From NCBI RefSeq assembly GCF_001975825.1, contig NZ_MTKN01000020.1:62001-126000 (forward strand): DNA of 64,000 nt, given 5' to 3'. The notes under the pieces are model-generated. The model was not told where the DNA came from. It ran no database searches and saw only the letters and a program-made list of their open reading frames with translations. Shown one piece after another: positions 53,702-61,748 of this stretch. This DNA comes from [Flexibacter] sp. ATCC 35208. GTDB lineage: Bacteria > Bacteroidota > Bacteroidia > Chitinophagales > Chitinophagaceae. The position numbers were made by a program, and so were the translations under genes. Numbering within the stretch: the first letter of the stretch is position 1; the number at the start of each line of letters is the position of its first letter.

Positions 53702-54415
53702 TTATGCTTTTACAAGTGTCCCCACATTCTTTCCCATAATCACCTGCAGCAGATTGCCCGGACGATTCATGTCAAACACGATAATCGGGAGTTTATTCTC
53801 CTGGCACAGTGTGAAAGCGGTCATATCCATCACATTCAGTGATTTCTGATACACCTCAGAGAAGGTAATGGTTTCAAATTTTGTAGCGGTTGGATCTTTT
53901 TCCGGATCAGCGGTATAGATACCATCTACACGGGTTCCTTTCAGGATCACATCAGCCTGGATCTCGATCGCACGCAGGGAAGCAGCAGTATCTGTAGTGA
54001 AGTACGGGTTACCGGTACCGGCACCAAAGATCACAACACGACCTTTTTCCAGGTGGCGAATGGCACGGCGGCGGATATAAGGCTCTGCGATCTGCTCCAT
54101 TTTGATAGCAGATTGCAGGCGGGTATATAAACCAACCTTTTCCAGACCACTCTGCATGGCCATACCATTGATAACTGTTGCCAGCATCCCCATGTAGTCG
54201 CCCTGAGCACGCTCAATACCTGTCTCTTTTTCGTTCATACCACGATAGATGTTACCACCACCGATCACGACCGCAACCTGCACGCCCAGATCTGTAGCAG
54301 CTTTAATATCGTATGCATACTGTGAGATCACCTTGTGATCGATCCCGTAATTACCTTCGCCCATCAGGGCCTCACCGCTTAGTTTAAGTAAAATACGCTT
54401 GTACTTTGGCAACAT
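53702..54415 (-). CDS. pyrH: UMP kinase
   Basis: A 237-residue amino-acid-kinase fold enzyme that phosphorylates UMP to UDP. KRILLKLSGEALMG, VAVVIGGGNIYRGM, IFGAGTGNPYFTTDTAA and VDGIYTADPEKDP are the family signatures. I chose the ATG at 54415. It follows tsf on the same strand, as in many bacteria, but a strong terminator separates the two; frr is not visible in the window. Confidence 0.97.
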   Translation of the reverse strand: MLPKYKRILLKLSGEALMGEGNYGIDHKVISQYAYDIKAATDLGVQVAVVIGGGNIYRGMNEKETGIERAQGDYMGMLATVINGMAMQSGLEKVGLYTRLQSAIKMEQIAEPYIRRRAIRHLEKGRVVIFGAGTGNPYFTTDTAASLRAIEIQADVILKGTRVDGIYTADPEKDPTATKFETITFSEVYQKSLNVMDMTAFTLCQENKLPIIVFDMNRPGNLLQVIMGKNVGTLVKA

Positions 54416-54548
54416 GACTATTGAAAATGATATATTAAGATGAAGATAGTTATCGGTTACTGCGCCCCGAAGATACAAAAAATGCGGAACGCGGAATTTT
54501 CGGGGCAGGATTACCCTTCGTTGACACTACATGATTTCTGTTAGGCAC

Positions 54549-54580
54549 AAAAAAAAGGAGAGAAAAACTTCTCTCCTTTT
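54549..54580 (-). terminator. Intrinsic terminator of the rplM-rpsI-rpsB-tsf unit
   Basis: AAGGAGAGAA (54555-54564) pairs perfectly with TTCTCTCCTT (54569-54578), extended by A/T pairs; the minus strand continues TTTTTTTTGTG. It lies 15 bp after the tsf stop. Confidence 0.9.
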
Positions 54581-54595
54581 CTGACCGGGATTATA

Positions 54596-55423
54596 TTATC
54601 CCAATGCAATTCTGCTGAATCCTGTTACCTTCAGGCCTGCACTTACAGACTTCAGATAATCAGCAACAGTCTTATTATTATCTTTTACAAACGCCTGCTG
54701 TAACAGGGTGTTGTCTTTGAAGAACTTGTTCACCTTACCCATAGCAATTTTCTCAGCCATGTCTCCGGTTTTACCTTCAGCAGCGATCTGCTCAAGAGCG
54801 ATTGCTTTTTCACGTGCAATCAGATCTTCAGAAACACCAGCCGCATCAACAGCGATTGGGTTCATAGCAGCGATCTGCATTGCCACATCTTTACCTACTT
54901 CTTCAGCTACAGCTTCGTTGAAACCTACCAGTACACCCATGCGGTAGTTACCGTGGATATAAGCAGTTACAGAAGCAGCAGTGATTTTTTCGAAACGTGC
55001 CAGGGTGATTTTCTCACCGATTTTAGCAACCTGGTCGTTTACTTTATCATTTACAGTTGCACCATCCAGGCTAGCAGCACCCAGTTCTTCTACGGTGTTA
55101 ACACCGGAAGTCAGTGCCAGGTCTACCAGAGACTGAGCAAACTTGATGAAATCTTCATTCTTAGCTACGAAGTCAGTTTCGCAACCCAGGGCTACTACCA
55201 CACCAGTCTGGCCATCAGCAGCAGTCTTAGCAATGATAACACCTTCTTTAGTTTCACGGTCAGAACGTAAAGCGGCTACTTTCTGGCCTTTCTTACGCAG
55301 ATAATCAACTGCTTTTTCAAAATCACCATCGCTTTCTACCAGCGCCTTTCTGCAATCCATCATGCCTGCACCTGTCTGCTGACGCAGTTTGTTAACATCA
55401 GCTGCTGTAATTGTTGCTGCCAT
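54596..55423 (-). CDS. tsf: Elongation factor Ts
   Basis: A 275-residue nucleotide-exchange factor for EF-Tu. The N-terminal UBA-like domain (VNKLRQQTGAGMMDCRKAL) is followed by VVALGCETDFVAKNEDF and the core with YIHGNYRMGVLVGFN. Length is normal for Bacteroidota. It lies 133 bp downstream of rpsB; that spacer carries a structured inverted repeat. ATG start. Confidence 0.97.
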   Translation of the reverse strand: MAATITAADVNKLRQQTGAGMMDCRKALVESDGDFEKAVDYLRKKGQKVAALRSDRETKEGVIIAKTAADGQTGVVVALGCETDFVAKNEDFIKFAQSLVDLALTSGVNTVEELGAASLDGATVNDKVNDQVAKIGEKITLARFEKITAASVTAYIHGNYRMGVLVGFNEAVAEEVGKDVAMQIAAMNPIAVDAAGVSEDLIAREKAIALEQIAAEGKTGDMAEKIAMGKVNKFFKDNTLLQQAFVKDNNKTVADYLKSVSAGLKVTGFSRIALG

Positions 55424-55488
55424 AACTTATAATGAGTTTAAGAGTATTAAGTTTATATGAATTTTGCTACTTGTCCGGTTTATATGAC

Positions 55489-55534
55489 CAATTGCGAACC
55501 ACAGATCAGGTAAGCTGTCCACGGTTCGCAATTG
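55489..55534 (-). promoter_or_regulatory. Structured inverted repeat in the rpsB-tsf spacer
   Basis: CAATTGCGAACC (55489-55500) and GGTTCGCAATTG (55523-55534) are a perfect 12-bp inverted repeat; inside it ACAG (55501-55504) pairs with CTGT (55515-55518). No T-run follows on the minus strand, so it is not an ordinary terminator. It may be a processing or translation-control element. Confidence 0.6.
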
Positions 55535-55556
55535 ATCTATTTAGTCATGAACAGAA

Positions 55557-55805
55557 TTATCTTCCGCCACCACCTGGTCTGCTACCACCAGAACCTGCAG
55601 GACGACGTTGTCCGCCGCCACCGCCGCCTGGACGGTTACCACCGCCACCTGGACGGTTACCACCACCACCTGGACGATTGTTATTGCCACCTGGACGGTT
55701 GCCACCACCACCTGGGCGGTTGTTGTTGCCACCTGGACCACCTGGACCACGACCACCTGGCTTACGACCTCTCTCACCACCACGATCATCACCACCTTCG
55801 AGTTC
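55557..55805 (-). repeat. Low-complexity repeat encoding the S2 tail
   Basis: About 250 bp of GC-rich imperfect repeats built on CCACCTGGACGGTT-like units (plus-strand view) encode the Gly/Arg/Asn-rich end of rpsB. Period is mostly 18-30 bp. Confidence 0.7.
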
Positions 55806-56558
55806 GAACTTCAGTGCCTTGTTGTCTTCTTCTTCCTCTTCTACTACGTCGTCAGTTTTCTCATTCGCTCTTTCAGCCAGACCTTCTGCAATTGCTGCAG
55901 CGATATAGTTAGTGATGATTGCGATAGATTTAGTAGCATCATCGTTCGCTGGTACTGCGAAGTCTACCTTGGTAGGATCGGAGTTAGTATCTACCATACC
56001 GAAGGTGGAGATACCCAGACGACGAGCTTCTGCCAGTGCAATGTGCTCATGGCTGATGTCAACCAGGAACAGCGCTGCAGGAACACGAGCCAGCTGAGCG
56101 ATACCACCCAGAACTTTCTCCATTTTCTCCTTATCACGTGTTAAGGTAAGACGCTCTTTCTTAGTAATGCTATCGAAAGTACCATCAGTCAGCATTTTCT
56201 CAATGCTCTGCATTTTCTTCACGCTCTTACGGATAGTGGAAAAGTTGGTAAGCATACCACCTAACCATCTTTCAGTCACGTAAGGCATGTTTACACGCTT
56301 AGCCGCTTCTGCTACGATTTCTTTAGCTTGCTTTTTTGTTGCAACGAACATGATCTTTTTACCGCTCTTAGCGATAGATTTCAGGGCTGCTGCTGCATCC
56401 TGTAAACCTTCAACGGTTTTATTCAGATCTATGATGTGAATACCTTTCTTTTCTGCGAAAATGTAAGGCAGCATCTTTGGATTCCATTTCTTCTTCAGGT
56501 GACCGAAGTGTACACCAGCCTCCAGTAACTGCTGCTGCAATGAGGTATTATTTTCCAT
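55557..56558 (-). CDS. rpsB: 30S ribosomal protein S2 with Gly/Arg/Asn-rich tail
   Basis: A 333-residue protein. Residues 1-235 are standard S2 (LLEAGVHFGHLKKKWNPKM, YVTERWLGGMLTNFSTIRKS, GMVDTNSDPTKVDFAVPAND). After an acidic segment (VVEEEEEDN) comes an about 85-residue tail of RPGGGGN/RPGGNNN repeats. E. coli S2 has 241 residues, so the tail is an extension. It should lie on the solvent side of the subunit and resembles RNA-binding RGG-type tails; that role is inference. Confidence 0.96.
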   Translation of the reverse strand: MENNTSLQQQLLEAGVHFGHLKKKWNPKMLPYIFAEKKGIHIIDLNKTVEGLQDAAAALKSIAKSGKKIMFVATKKQAKEIVAEAAKRVNMPYVTERWLGGMLTNFSTIRKSVKKMQSIEKMLTDGTFDSITKKERLTLTRDKEKMEKVLGGIAQLARVPAALFLVDISHEHIALAEARRLGISTFGMVDTNSDPTKVDFAVPANDDATKSIAIITNYIAAAIAEGLAERANEKTDDVVEEEEEDNKALKFELEGGDDRGGERGRKPGGRGPGGPGGNNNRPGGGGNRPGGNNNRPGGGGNRPGGGGNRPGGGGGGQRRPAGSGGSRPGGGGR

Positions 56559-56635
56559 GTTATTATACTCTGTTATAAAAGGTCAATGTTAATAATCTGC
56601 GATGGGTATATACTACCACCACGCATTCATCACGA

Positions 56636-57025
56636 TTAGCGTTTAGAGAACTGGAAGCTTCTTCTAGCTTTAGCTTTACCTGGTTTCTTACGTTCAACGC
56701 CTCTAGGATCACGTTTCAGCAATCCAGCCGCTTTCAGTGCAGGGCGGAACTCGATGTTCACCTCACACAGACCACGTGCAATACCCAGTTTCACTGCCTC
56801 AGCCTGACCCTTGATACCACCACCAGCAGCATTTACCTTTATATCAAATTTATCCAGAGCGTCGATAGTTTTCAACGGCAATTCTACCTGATTCTGCAGG
56901 TAAACCAGCGCGAAATATTCTTTATAGTCTTTGTCGTTGATTGTAATTGCACCAGTGCCCTTGCTGATATACACGCGAGCTACGGCTTCCTTACGACGAC
57001 CAATAGTATTTTTTTGCTTTTCCAT
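56636..57025 (-). CDS. rpsI: 30S ribosomal protein S9
   Basis: A 129-residue protein of the small subunit. IGRRKEAVARVYISKGTG, the GGIKGQAEAVKLGIARGL core and the C-terminal RRSFQFSKR, whose terminal Lys-Arg contacts P-site tRNA, are typical. It is 14 bp downstream of rplM, the usual pairing. Confidence 0.98.
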   Translation of the reverse strand: MEKQKNTIGRRKEAVARVYISKGTGAITINDKDYKEYFALVYLQNQVELPLKTIDALDKFDIKVNAAGGGIKGQAEAVKLGIARGLCEVNIEFRPALKAAGLLKRDPRGVERKKPGKAKARRSFQFSKR

Positions 57026-57039
57026 GTATCAGAGAAAAA

Positions 57040-57483
57040 TTAGAAAGTTAAGGATTTAGGTTTCTGCGCAGCATGTGGATGCTCAGCGCCGGCATATACA
57101 AACAGCTTTTTGTACATAGCACGACCCAGACGATTCTTAGGCAGCATGCCCTTAACAGCTCTTTCGATCACTACTTCTGGACGACGACGGATCAGTTCCT
57201 TTGCAGTCTCTGATTTCTGACCACCTGGATAACCTGAATAAGTCAGATATTCCTTGTCATTCCATTTATTACCAGTCAACTGGATCTTTTCTGCATTGAT
57301 GATGATTACGAAATCTCCACAATCAGTGTGAGGAGTATAGTAAGGCTTGTTCTTACCTCTTAAAATGGACGCAATCTTCGCGCTCATCCTACCCAGTGTC
57401 AGGTTGGTAGCGTCTACAATATGCCAGTCACGCACTACAGTTGCGTCGTTGGCAGATTTAGTCTTGAAGCTTAAAGTATTCAT
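57040..57483 (-). CDS. rplM: 50S ribosomal protein L13
   Basis: A 147-residue protein. WHIVDATNLTLGRMSAKIAS, the KPYYTPHTDCGDFVIIINAE region and GMLPKNRLGRAMYKKLFVYA with PHAAQKP are the L13 signatures. It is the first gene of the rplM-rpsI-rpsB-tsf unit and has a promoter 53 bp upstream. Confidence 0.98.
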   Translation of the reverse strand: MNTLSFKTKSANDATVVRDWHIVDATNLTLGRMSAKIASILRGKNKPYYTPHTDCGDFVIIINAEKIQLTGNKWNDKEYLTYSGYPGGQKSETAKELIRRRPEVVIERAVKGMLPKNRLGRAMYKKLFVYAGAEHPHAAQKPKSLTF

Positions 57484-57535
57484 TATAGTAAATAAAATTT
57501 ACGCTTGAAATATGATCCCACACAAATTGGGAACG

Positions 57536-57543
57536 CAAAGTTA
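57536..57543 (-). promoter_or_regulatory. rplM operon promoter -7 element
   Basis: The minus strand reads TAACTTTG, an exact TAnnTTTG match, 53 bp before the rplM ATG. Confidence 0.55.
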
Positions 57544-57721
57544 AATCACATACTTTGAATAACCATACTTTTTGAGACATTTTTTACAAGCACCTTCACA
57601 ATGTATTGATTTTCAATAAATATTTTGACGTAGAATTATTAACATAGTAAGTGGAATAATTCCCTGAGCTGTTTTCATACTGTTTTTCAACCTAGAACAC
57701 ATATAGCGTAAATTATATAAA

Positions 57722-57754
57722 TAGAAAAGCCGGAAGCAGTCTCTTACTTCCGGC
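57722..57754 (-). terminator. Intrinsic terminator of the zinc peptidase gene
   Basis: GCCGGAAG (57729-57736) pairs perfectly with CTTCCGGC (57747-57754); the minus strand continues TTTTCTATT. Confidence 0.8.
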
Positions 57755-57786
57755 CCCACACGATTATGACATAAAGTGTTTGTTTA

Positions 57787-58476
57787 TTAATTCCTGTCCC
57801 TTGCGCCCAGGAATAAAAAGATATACTGTACCAGCATCACCACTGAAGCAACCGCCGACACTACATAGGTCATAGCCGCCCACCAAAGAGCATCCTTTGC
57901 CTTGTCATGCTCCTGCCGCCTCATCACATTAGTATTGTCCAGCCAGATCAAAGCCCTCCGCGAAGCATCGAACTCGACCGGCAGCGTCACCAACGCAAAC
58001 AAAGTGGTCAGCCCAAATAATATTATGCCTATCAGCAACGGCGCAGACGTCCAGTAAAGGGCAAAAACCCCGATCATCAGCACAAACTGCAACCACTGAG
58101 AGCTAAACTGTACCATCGGTACCAACCTGGACCTTAAACCCAGCCAGGCATAGGCATTTTTGTGCTGAATCGCATGCCCGCACTCATGGGCAGCCACCGC
58201 CGCGGCCGCTACATTCACCCCGGAATATACCTCCGGACTTAAATTCACTGTTTTGTTGGTGGGGTCATAATGATCAGTCAGAAAACCATCCACAGATATC
58301 ACCTGCACGTCATATATCCCATTATCATTCAACATCTTCTGTGCTATCTGCTTCCCGGTTAGCCCGGATGAGGTAGGTATCCCACTGTATTCCCTGAATT
58401 TCCCCTGTAACCGGTAACTCACCAGCATGCTGATCCCAACAAAAATCAGCGATACTATCAACATTCCAGGTGTCAT
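57787..58476 (-). CDS. YugP-family membrane zinc metallopeptidase
   Basis: A 229-residue membrane protein. The N-terminal helix (LIVSLIFVGISMLVS) and helices at about 125-180 and 200-222 flank a cytosolic or periplasmic loop with the zinc motif AAHECGHAIQHKNAY (HExxH variant HECGH). This matches the YugP/Zn_peptidase_2 family; the substrate is unknown. ATG start, single gene with a terminator. Confidence 0.9.
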   Translation of the reverse strand: MTPGMLIVSLIFVGISMLVSYRLQGKFREYSGIPTSSGLTGKQIAQKMLNDNGIYDVQVISVDGFLTDHYDPTNKTVNLSPEVYSGVNVAAAAVAAHECGHAIQHKNAYAWLGLRSRLVPMVQFSSQWLQFVLMIGVFALYWTSAPLLIGIILFGLTTLFALVTLPVEFDASRRALIWLDNTNVMRRQEHDKAKDALWWAAMTYVVSAVASVVMLVQYIFLFLGARDRN

Positions 58477-59040
58477 AAATAGAACAATTGTTTACTTTTT
58501 AAGATCAAATTCCCCTCCAAAACAACCCTTTTTAAAGGATTTATGATTTCCTTAAGAAACTATCCGACAAACTCCTCCGCGACCTGACAACCACAAATTT
58601 AACACTGCCATTATGTCCTTAATTGTAATTTTTAAGTCATAAATTCGGACTATATGACATATAAGAATAAGCCTCTTATGATCCGTTTTTCATATATATT
58701 TTTGGGCGTTATCAATCCTATTTATCAACCTTTTACGCCCATTCAATGAAAGTATAATTAAATACTGGGAAGCCCTGAAATAGGCTATGGGAGCCGTTCT
58801 GTCACATTACAAAAACTCCTCAAAAGTTATTCACATCGATTAAATAAACTTTTTTATTCTGAAGCCATTTAGTAATTTAGACCTGAATTTAATGGGTTAG
58901 TAAGTAGAAAGAGTCAGCAGAATCTTCTGTTGGCTCTTTTCTTTTTGAGCCATTTTTTCCCCACCCCAATTTTTCCCTTTTTTAACTTTTTTTATCGATA
59001 GCACTGCTCATTTTTTTAGTGCTTTTATCACCTTTGCTAC
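58477..59040. other. Long intergenic region upstream of radA
   Basis: This 564-bp AT-rich region separates two divergent genes. It includes a candidate small RNA (58704-58946) and a DnaA-box-like TTATTCACA (58827-58835). No protein gene was found. Confidence 0.6.
58704..58946 (+). ncRNA. Candidate small RNA with promoter and terminator
   Basis: A -7 element TATTTTTG (58697-58704) is followed by a GGGCGT/ACGCCC stem (58704-58740). The segment ends in a strong terminator: AAGAGTCAGCAGAA (58909-58922) pairs with TTCTGTTGGCTCTT (58925-58938), then TTCTTTTTG. There is no ORF of note between. The terminator has no other plus-strand gene to serve. The exact 5' end is a guess. Confidence 0.4.
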
Positions 59041-60408
59041 ATGAAAATAAAATCAGCATTCTTCTGTCAGAATTGTGGATATGAATCAGCTAAGTGGACA
59101 GGTAAATGTCCTTCCTGTAATCAATGGAATACATTTGTCGAAGAAAAAATTCAGAAAGATGTTCCACTACGTAATCAAAGCTGGCAAACAGAAAAAGAGA
59201 ATGGTCGTAATAACATTGTGAACCTCAGCGAAGTAAGCGCAGTTGAAGAAGAAAGACTACTCACTCCTGATGTAGAACTGAACCGTGTACTCGGTGGCGG
59301 TATTGTTCCCGGATCACTCGTTCTCGTAGGTGGTGAACCAGGAATCGGTAAGAGCACACTCTTCCTGCAAAATGCATTGCAACTAAAAAATATCACGACA
59401 TTATATGTAAGCGGTGAAGAAAGTGCCTCTCAGATAAAGATGCGCGCAGACCGCCTGCAGGCCACCAACGATCAGTTCTACCTGCTCACGGAAACCAATA
59501 CCCAGACTATCTTTCAGGAGATAAAGAAACTCCGCCCACAACTGGTGGTGATCGATTCTATACAAACGTTGCAATCTCCTTTTATCGAATCTGCCCCCGG
59601 CAGCGTATCCCAGATCAGGGAAACCGCCGCCGAAATGCAACGCTTCGCCAAAGAAAGTCATGTACCCGTATTTCTGATCGGTCATATCACCAAAGATGGT
59701 GCTATCGCAGGTCCAAAAATTCTGGAACATATGGTGGATACCGTATTACAATTTGAAGGTGATCAACACTATGCTTACCGCATATTGCGTACTATCAAAA
59801 ATCGTTTTGGTTCCACCGCAGAACTGGGCATTTACGAAATGACCGGCACCGGATTACGACAGGTTACCAACCCTTCAGAAATACTCATCTCTCAGCGCGA
59901 AGATCTGTTGAGTGGTGTAGCTATCGCTTCTACCATGGAAGGTATGCGTCCTATGCTCATCGAAGTACAGGCACTCGTTACACAATCAGTATATGGTACC
60001 CCACAACGTACTGTGACCGGCTTCGATCTGCGTCGTCTGCAATTGCTACTCGCCGTATTGGAAAAAAGAGGCGGCTTCCACTTCGGTGTCAAAGATGTGT
60101 TCCTCAATATCGCCGGTGGTATCCGTGCAGAAGATCCTGCCATCGATCTGGCAGTACTATGTGCACTGCTTTCTTCTTACGAAGACATTGCCATCGCCGG
60201 CAAGATCTGCTTTGCAGGTGAAGTAGGCCTGAGTGGTGAAATCCGCGCAGTGAACCGTATCGAACAGCGCATAGCAGAAGCAGAAAAACTGGGTTTCGAA
60301 AAGATCTTCGTCAGCAGGTATAATAAGAAAGGTTCCGACTTCAGTAAATTCAATATTGAAGTAATTCCCGTAGGCCGCGTCGATGAAGTATACAGCAGAT
60401 TGTTCTGA
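59041..60408 (+). CDS. radA: DNA repair protein RadA
   Basis: A 455-residue RecA-related branch-migration helicase. The zinc finger CQNCGYESAKWTGKCPSC (residues 9-26), Walker A VGGEPGIGKST, the RadA-specific KNRFG motif (TIKNRFGSTAELG), and a C-terminal Lon-like domain with GGIRAEDPAIDLAV and GLSGEIRAV are all present. It starts at the first ATG. comF follows 6 bp later. Confidence 0.97.
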   Translation: MKIKSAFFCQNCGYESAKWTGKCPSCNQWNTFVEEKIQKDVPLRNQSWQTEKENGRNNIVNLSEVSAVEEERLLTPDVELNRVLGGGIVPGSLVLVGGEPGIGKSTLFLQNALQLKNITTLYVSGEESASQIKMRADRLQATNDQFYLLTETNTQTIFQEIKKLRPQLVVIDSIQTLQSPFIESAPGSVSQIRETAAEMQRFAKESHVPVFLIGHITKDGAIAGPKILEHMVDTVLQFEGDQHYAYRILRTIKNRFGSTAELGIYEMTGTGLRQVTNPSEILISQREDLLSGVAIASTMEGMRPMLIEVQALVTQSVYGTPQRTVTGFDLRRLQLLLAVLEKRGGFHFGVKDVFLNIAGGIRAEDPAIDLAVLCALLSSYEDIAIAGKICFAGEVGLSGEIRAVNRIEQRIAEAEKLGFEKIFVSRYNKKGSDFSKFNIEVIPVGRVDEVYSRLF

Positions 60409-60414
60409 TCATAT

Positions 60415-61095
60415 ATGTTTACAGCATTACTCCATCTTTGTTTTCCCCATGTATGCGAGAGTTGTGGTAACACACTCACACATACTGAAGCATTCCTGTG
60501 TCATCAATGTACAGTACAGTTACCTCGCACCGGTTTTCAGCACTTTACTGAGAACCCTGTAGAAAAATTATTCTATGGCAGATTGCAGGTACAGCATGCA
60601 CTGGCTGCTTACTATTTTTCACAGGCATCCATGTTGCGTAAGCTGGTGCATAAAATAAAGTACCGGCACAAAAGGAAACTAACCTTCTACATGGGAAAGC
60701 AGATGGGAATGATACTCGCACAGACCAGCTGGATTAACCAGATCACCTGTATTGTGCCAGTGCCTATTACTAAAAAAAGGGAGAAATTTCGTGGCTATAA
60801 TCAGTCTGCTTTATTATCTGCTGGTATTGCAGCAGTGATCAACAAACCCGTGTTATCACATGCACTGAAAAGAGTAGTATTTACAGCTTCGCAAACGAGG
60901 AAAAGCAGGATCCTCAGGTGGCAAAATGTACAACACGCTTTCCACCTGGAAAATCCTGAATTATTGAAAGATGAACATGTATTATTAATCGATGATGTGA
61001 TCACCACAGGCGCTACCACTGAAGCTTGTGGAAAGCTCTTTCAACAGGCAAATATTCCGTTCAGCATTTGTTCCCTGGCATATGCACGTCATTAA
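60415..61095 (+). CDS. comF: ComF-family phosphoribosyltransferase-like protein
   Basis: A 226-residue protein. The N-terminal zinc-finger part has CFPHVCESCGN and FLCHQC; the C-terminal domain has the PRPP-loop LIDDVITTGATTEACG and the upstream KKREKFRGYNQSALLSAG. ComF/GntX proteins support transformation, acting on single-stranded DNA together with ComFA or PriA in other bacteria. It is 6 bp after radA, and comEC is elsewhere in the window, so natural-competence genes are present. Confidence 0.9.
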   Translation: MFTALLHLCFPHVCESCGNTLTHTEAFLCHQCTVQLPRTGFQHFTENPVEKLFYGRLQVQHALAAYYFSQASMLRKLVHKIKYRHKRKLTFYMGKQMGMILAQTSWINQITCIVPVPITKKREKFRGYNQSALLSAGIAAVINKPVLSHALKRVVFTASQTRKSRILRWQNVQHAFHLENPELLKDEHVLLIDDVITTGATTEACGKLFQQANIPFSICSLAYARH

Positions 61096-61143
61096 CTCCT
61101 TATGTGTGAGTTATTCATTAATTTCATTTCAAACTTTGTAGGT

Positions 61144-61671
61144 ATGTTAAAAACATTGCTCATCTCGTTGTTGATATTTATGAAAAGCAGCGCCATTTAT
61201 GATTTTAAAGTTGATGCTGTAGATGGTGGTAAAATCAATTTTGCCGATTACAAAGGCAAAAAAATCCTGATCGTGAATACTGCTTCTCTTTGCGGAAACA
61301 CTCCACAATATGCAGAGCTGGAAAAACTGTATGAGAAGTACAAAAAGAACCTGGTGATCATTGGTTTCCCTGCTAACAATTTCGGTTCTCAGGAACCAGG
61401 CAGCAACCAACAGATCCAGGAATTCTGTACTAAAAAATATGCAGTAACATTCCCGATGGCTGCCAAGATTTCTGTGAAAGGTGCGGACATACATCCCATC
61501 TATAAATGGCTGTTAGACCAAAGCAAGGAAAAACATTTTGAACCAGCCGAAGTACAATGGAATTTCCAGAAGTACCTGCTGGATGAAAAAGGGAACCTGG
61601 TTGCTGTGTTTTCACCAAAAACACAACCTAATTCTGCAGAAGTGATAGCTGCAATAGAGAAAAAATACTAA
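61144..61671 (+). CDS. Glutathione peroxidase-like (thioredoxin-type) peroxidase
   Basis: A 175-residue peroxidase. The peroxidatic Cys is in NTASLCGNTPQY, the catalytic Gln in NFGSQEPG, and Trp-Asn in VQWNFQKYL. The Cys usually seen in FPCNQF is Ala (FPANNF), but EFCTKKY supplies the likely resolving Cys, so it should use thioredoxin rather than glutathione. The N-terminus LLISLLIFMKSS is hydrophobic and may be a signal. Starts at 61102, 61144 or 61180 are possible; I chose the middle one. Confidence 0.85.
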   Translation: MLKTLLISLLIFMKSSAIYDFKVDAVDGGKINFADYKGKKILIVNTASLCGNTPQYAELEKLYEKYKKNLVIIGFPANNFGSQEPGSNQQIQEFCTKKYAVTFPMAAKISVKGADIHPIYKWLLDQSKEKHFEPAEVQWNFQKYLLDEKGNLVAVFSPKTQPNSAEVIAAIEKKY

Positions 61672-61697
61672 TCGGCCGCAGGCCTCTCTCCCCATGA

Positions 61698-61733
61698 AAA
61701 AATCGCTTATGCCAAAGGTGTAAGCGATTTTTC
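61698..61733 (+). terminator. Intrinsic terminator of the peroxidase gene
   Basis: AAAAATCGCTTA (61698-61709) pairs perfectly with TAAGCGATTTTT (61721-61732), followed by CTTTTA. Confidence 0.9.
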
Positions 61734-61748
61734 TTTTACTTTGCACCC

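Noticed and set aside
55557..55805. CRISPR-like regular repeats
   Set aside because: The units are imperfect, keep the rpsB frame and encode the Gly/Arg/Asn tail of S2; there are no unique spacers.
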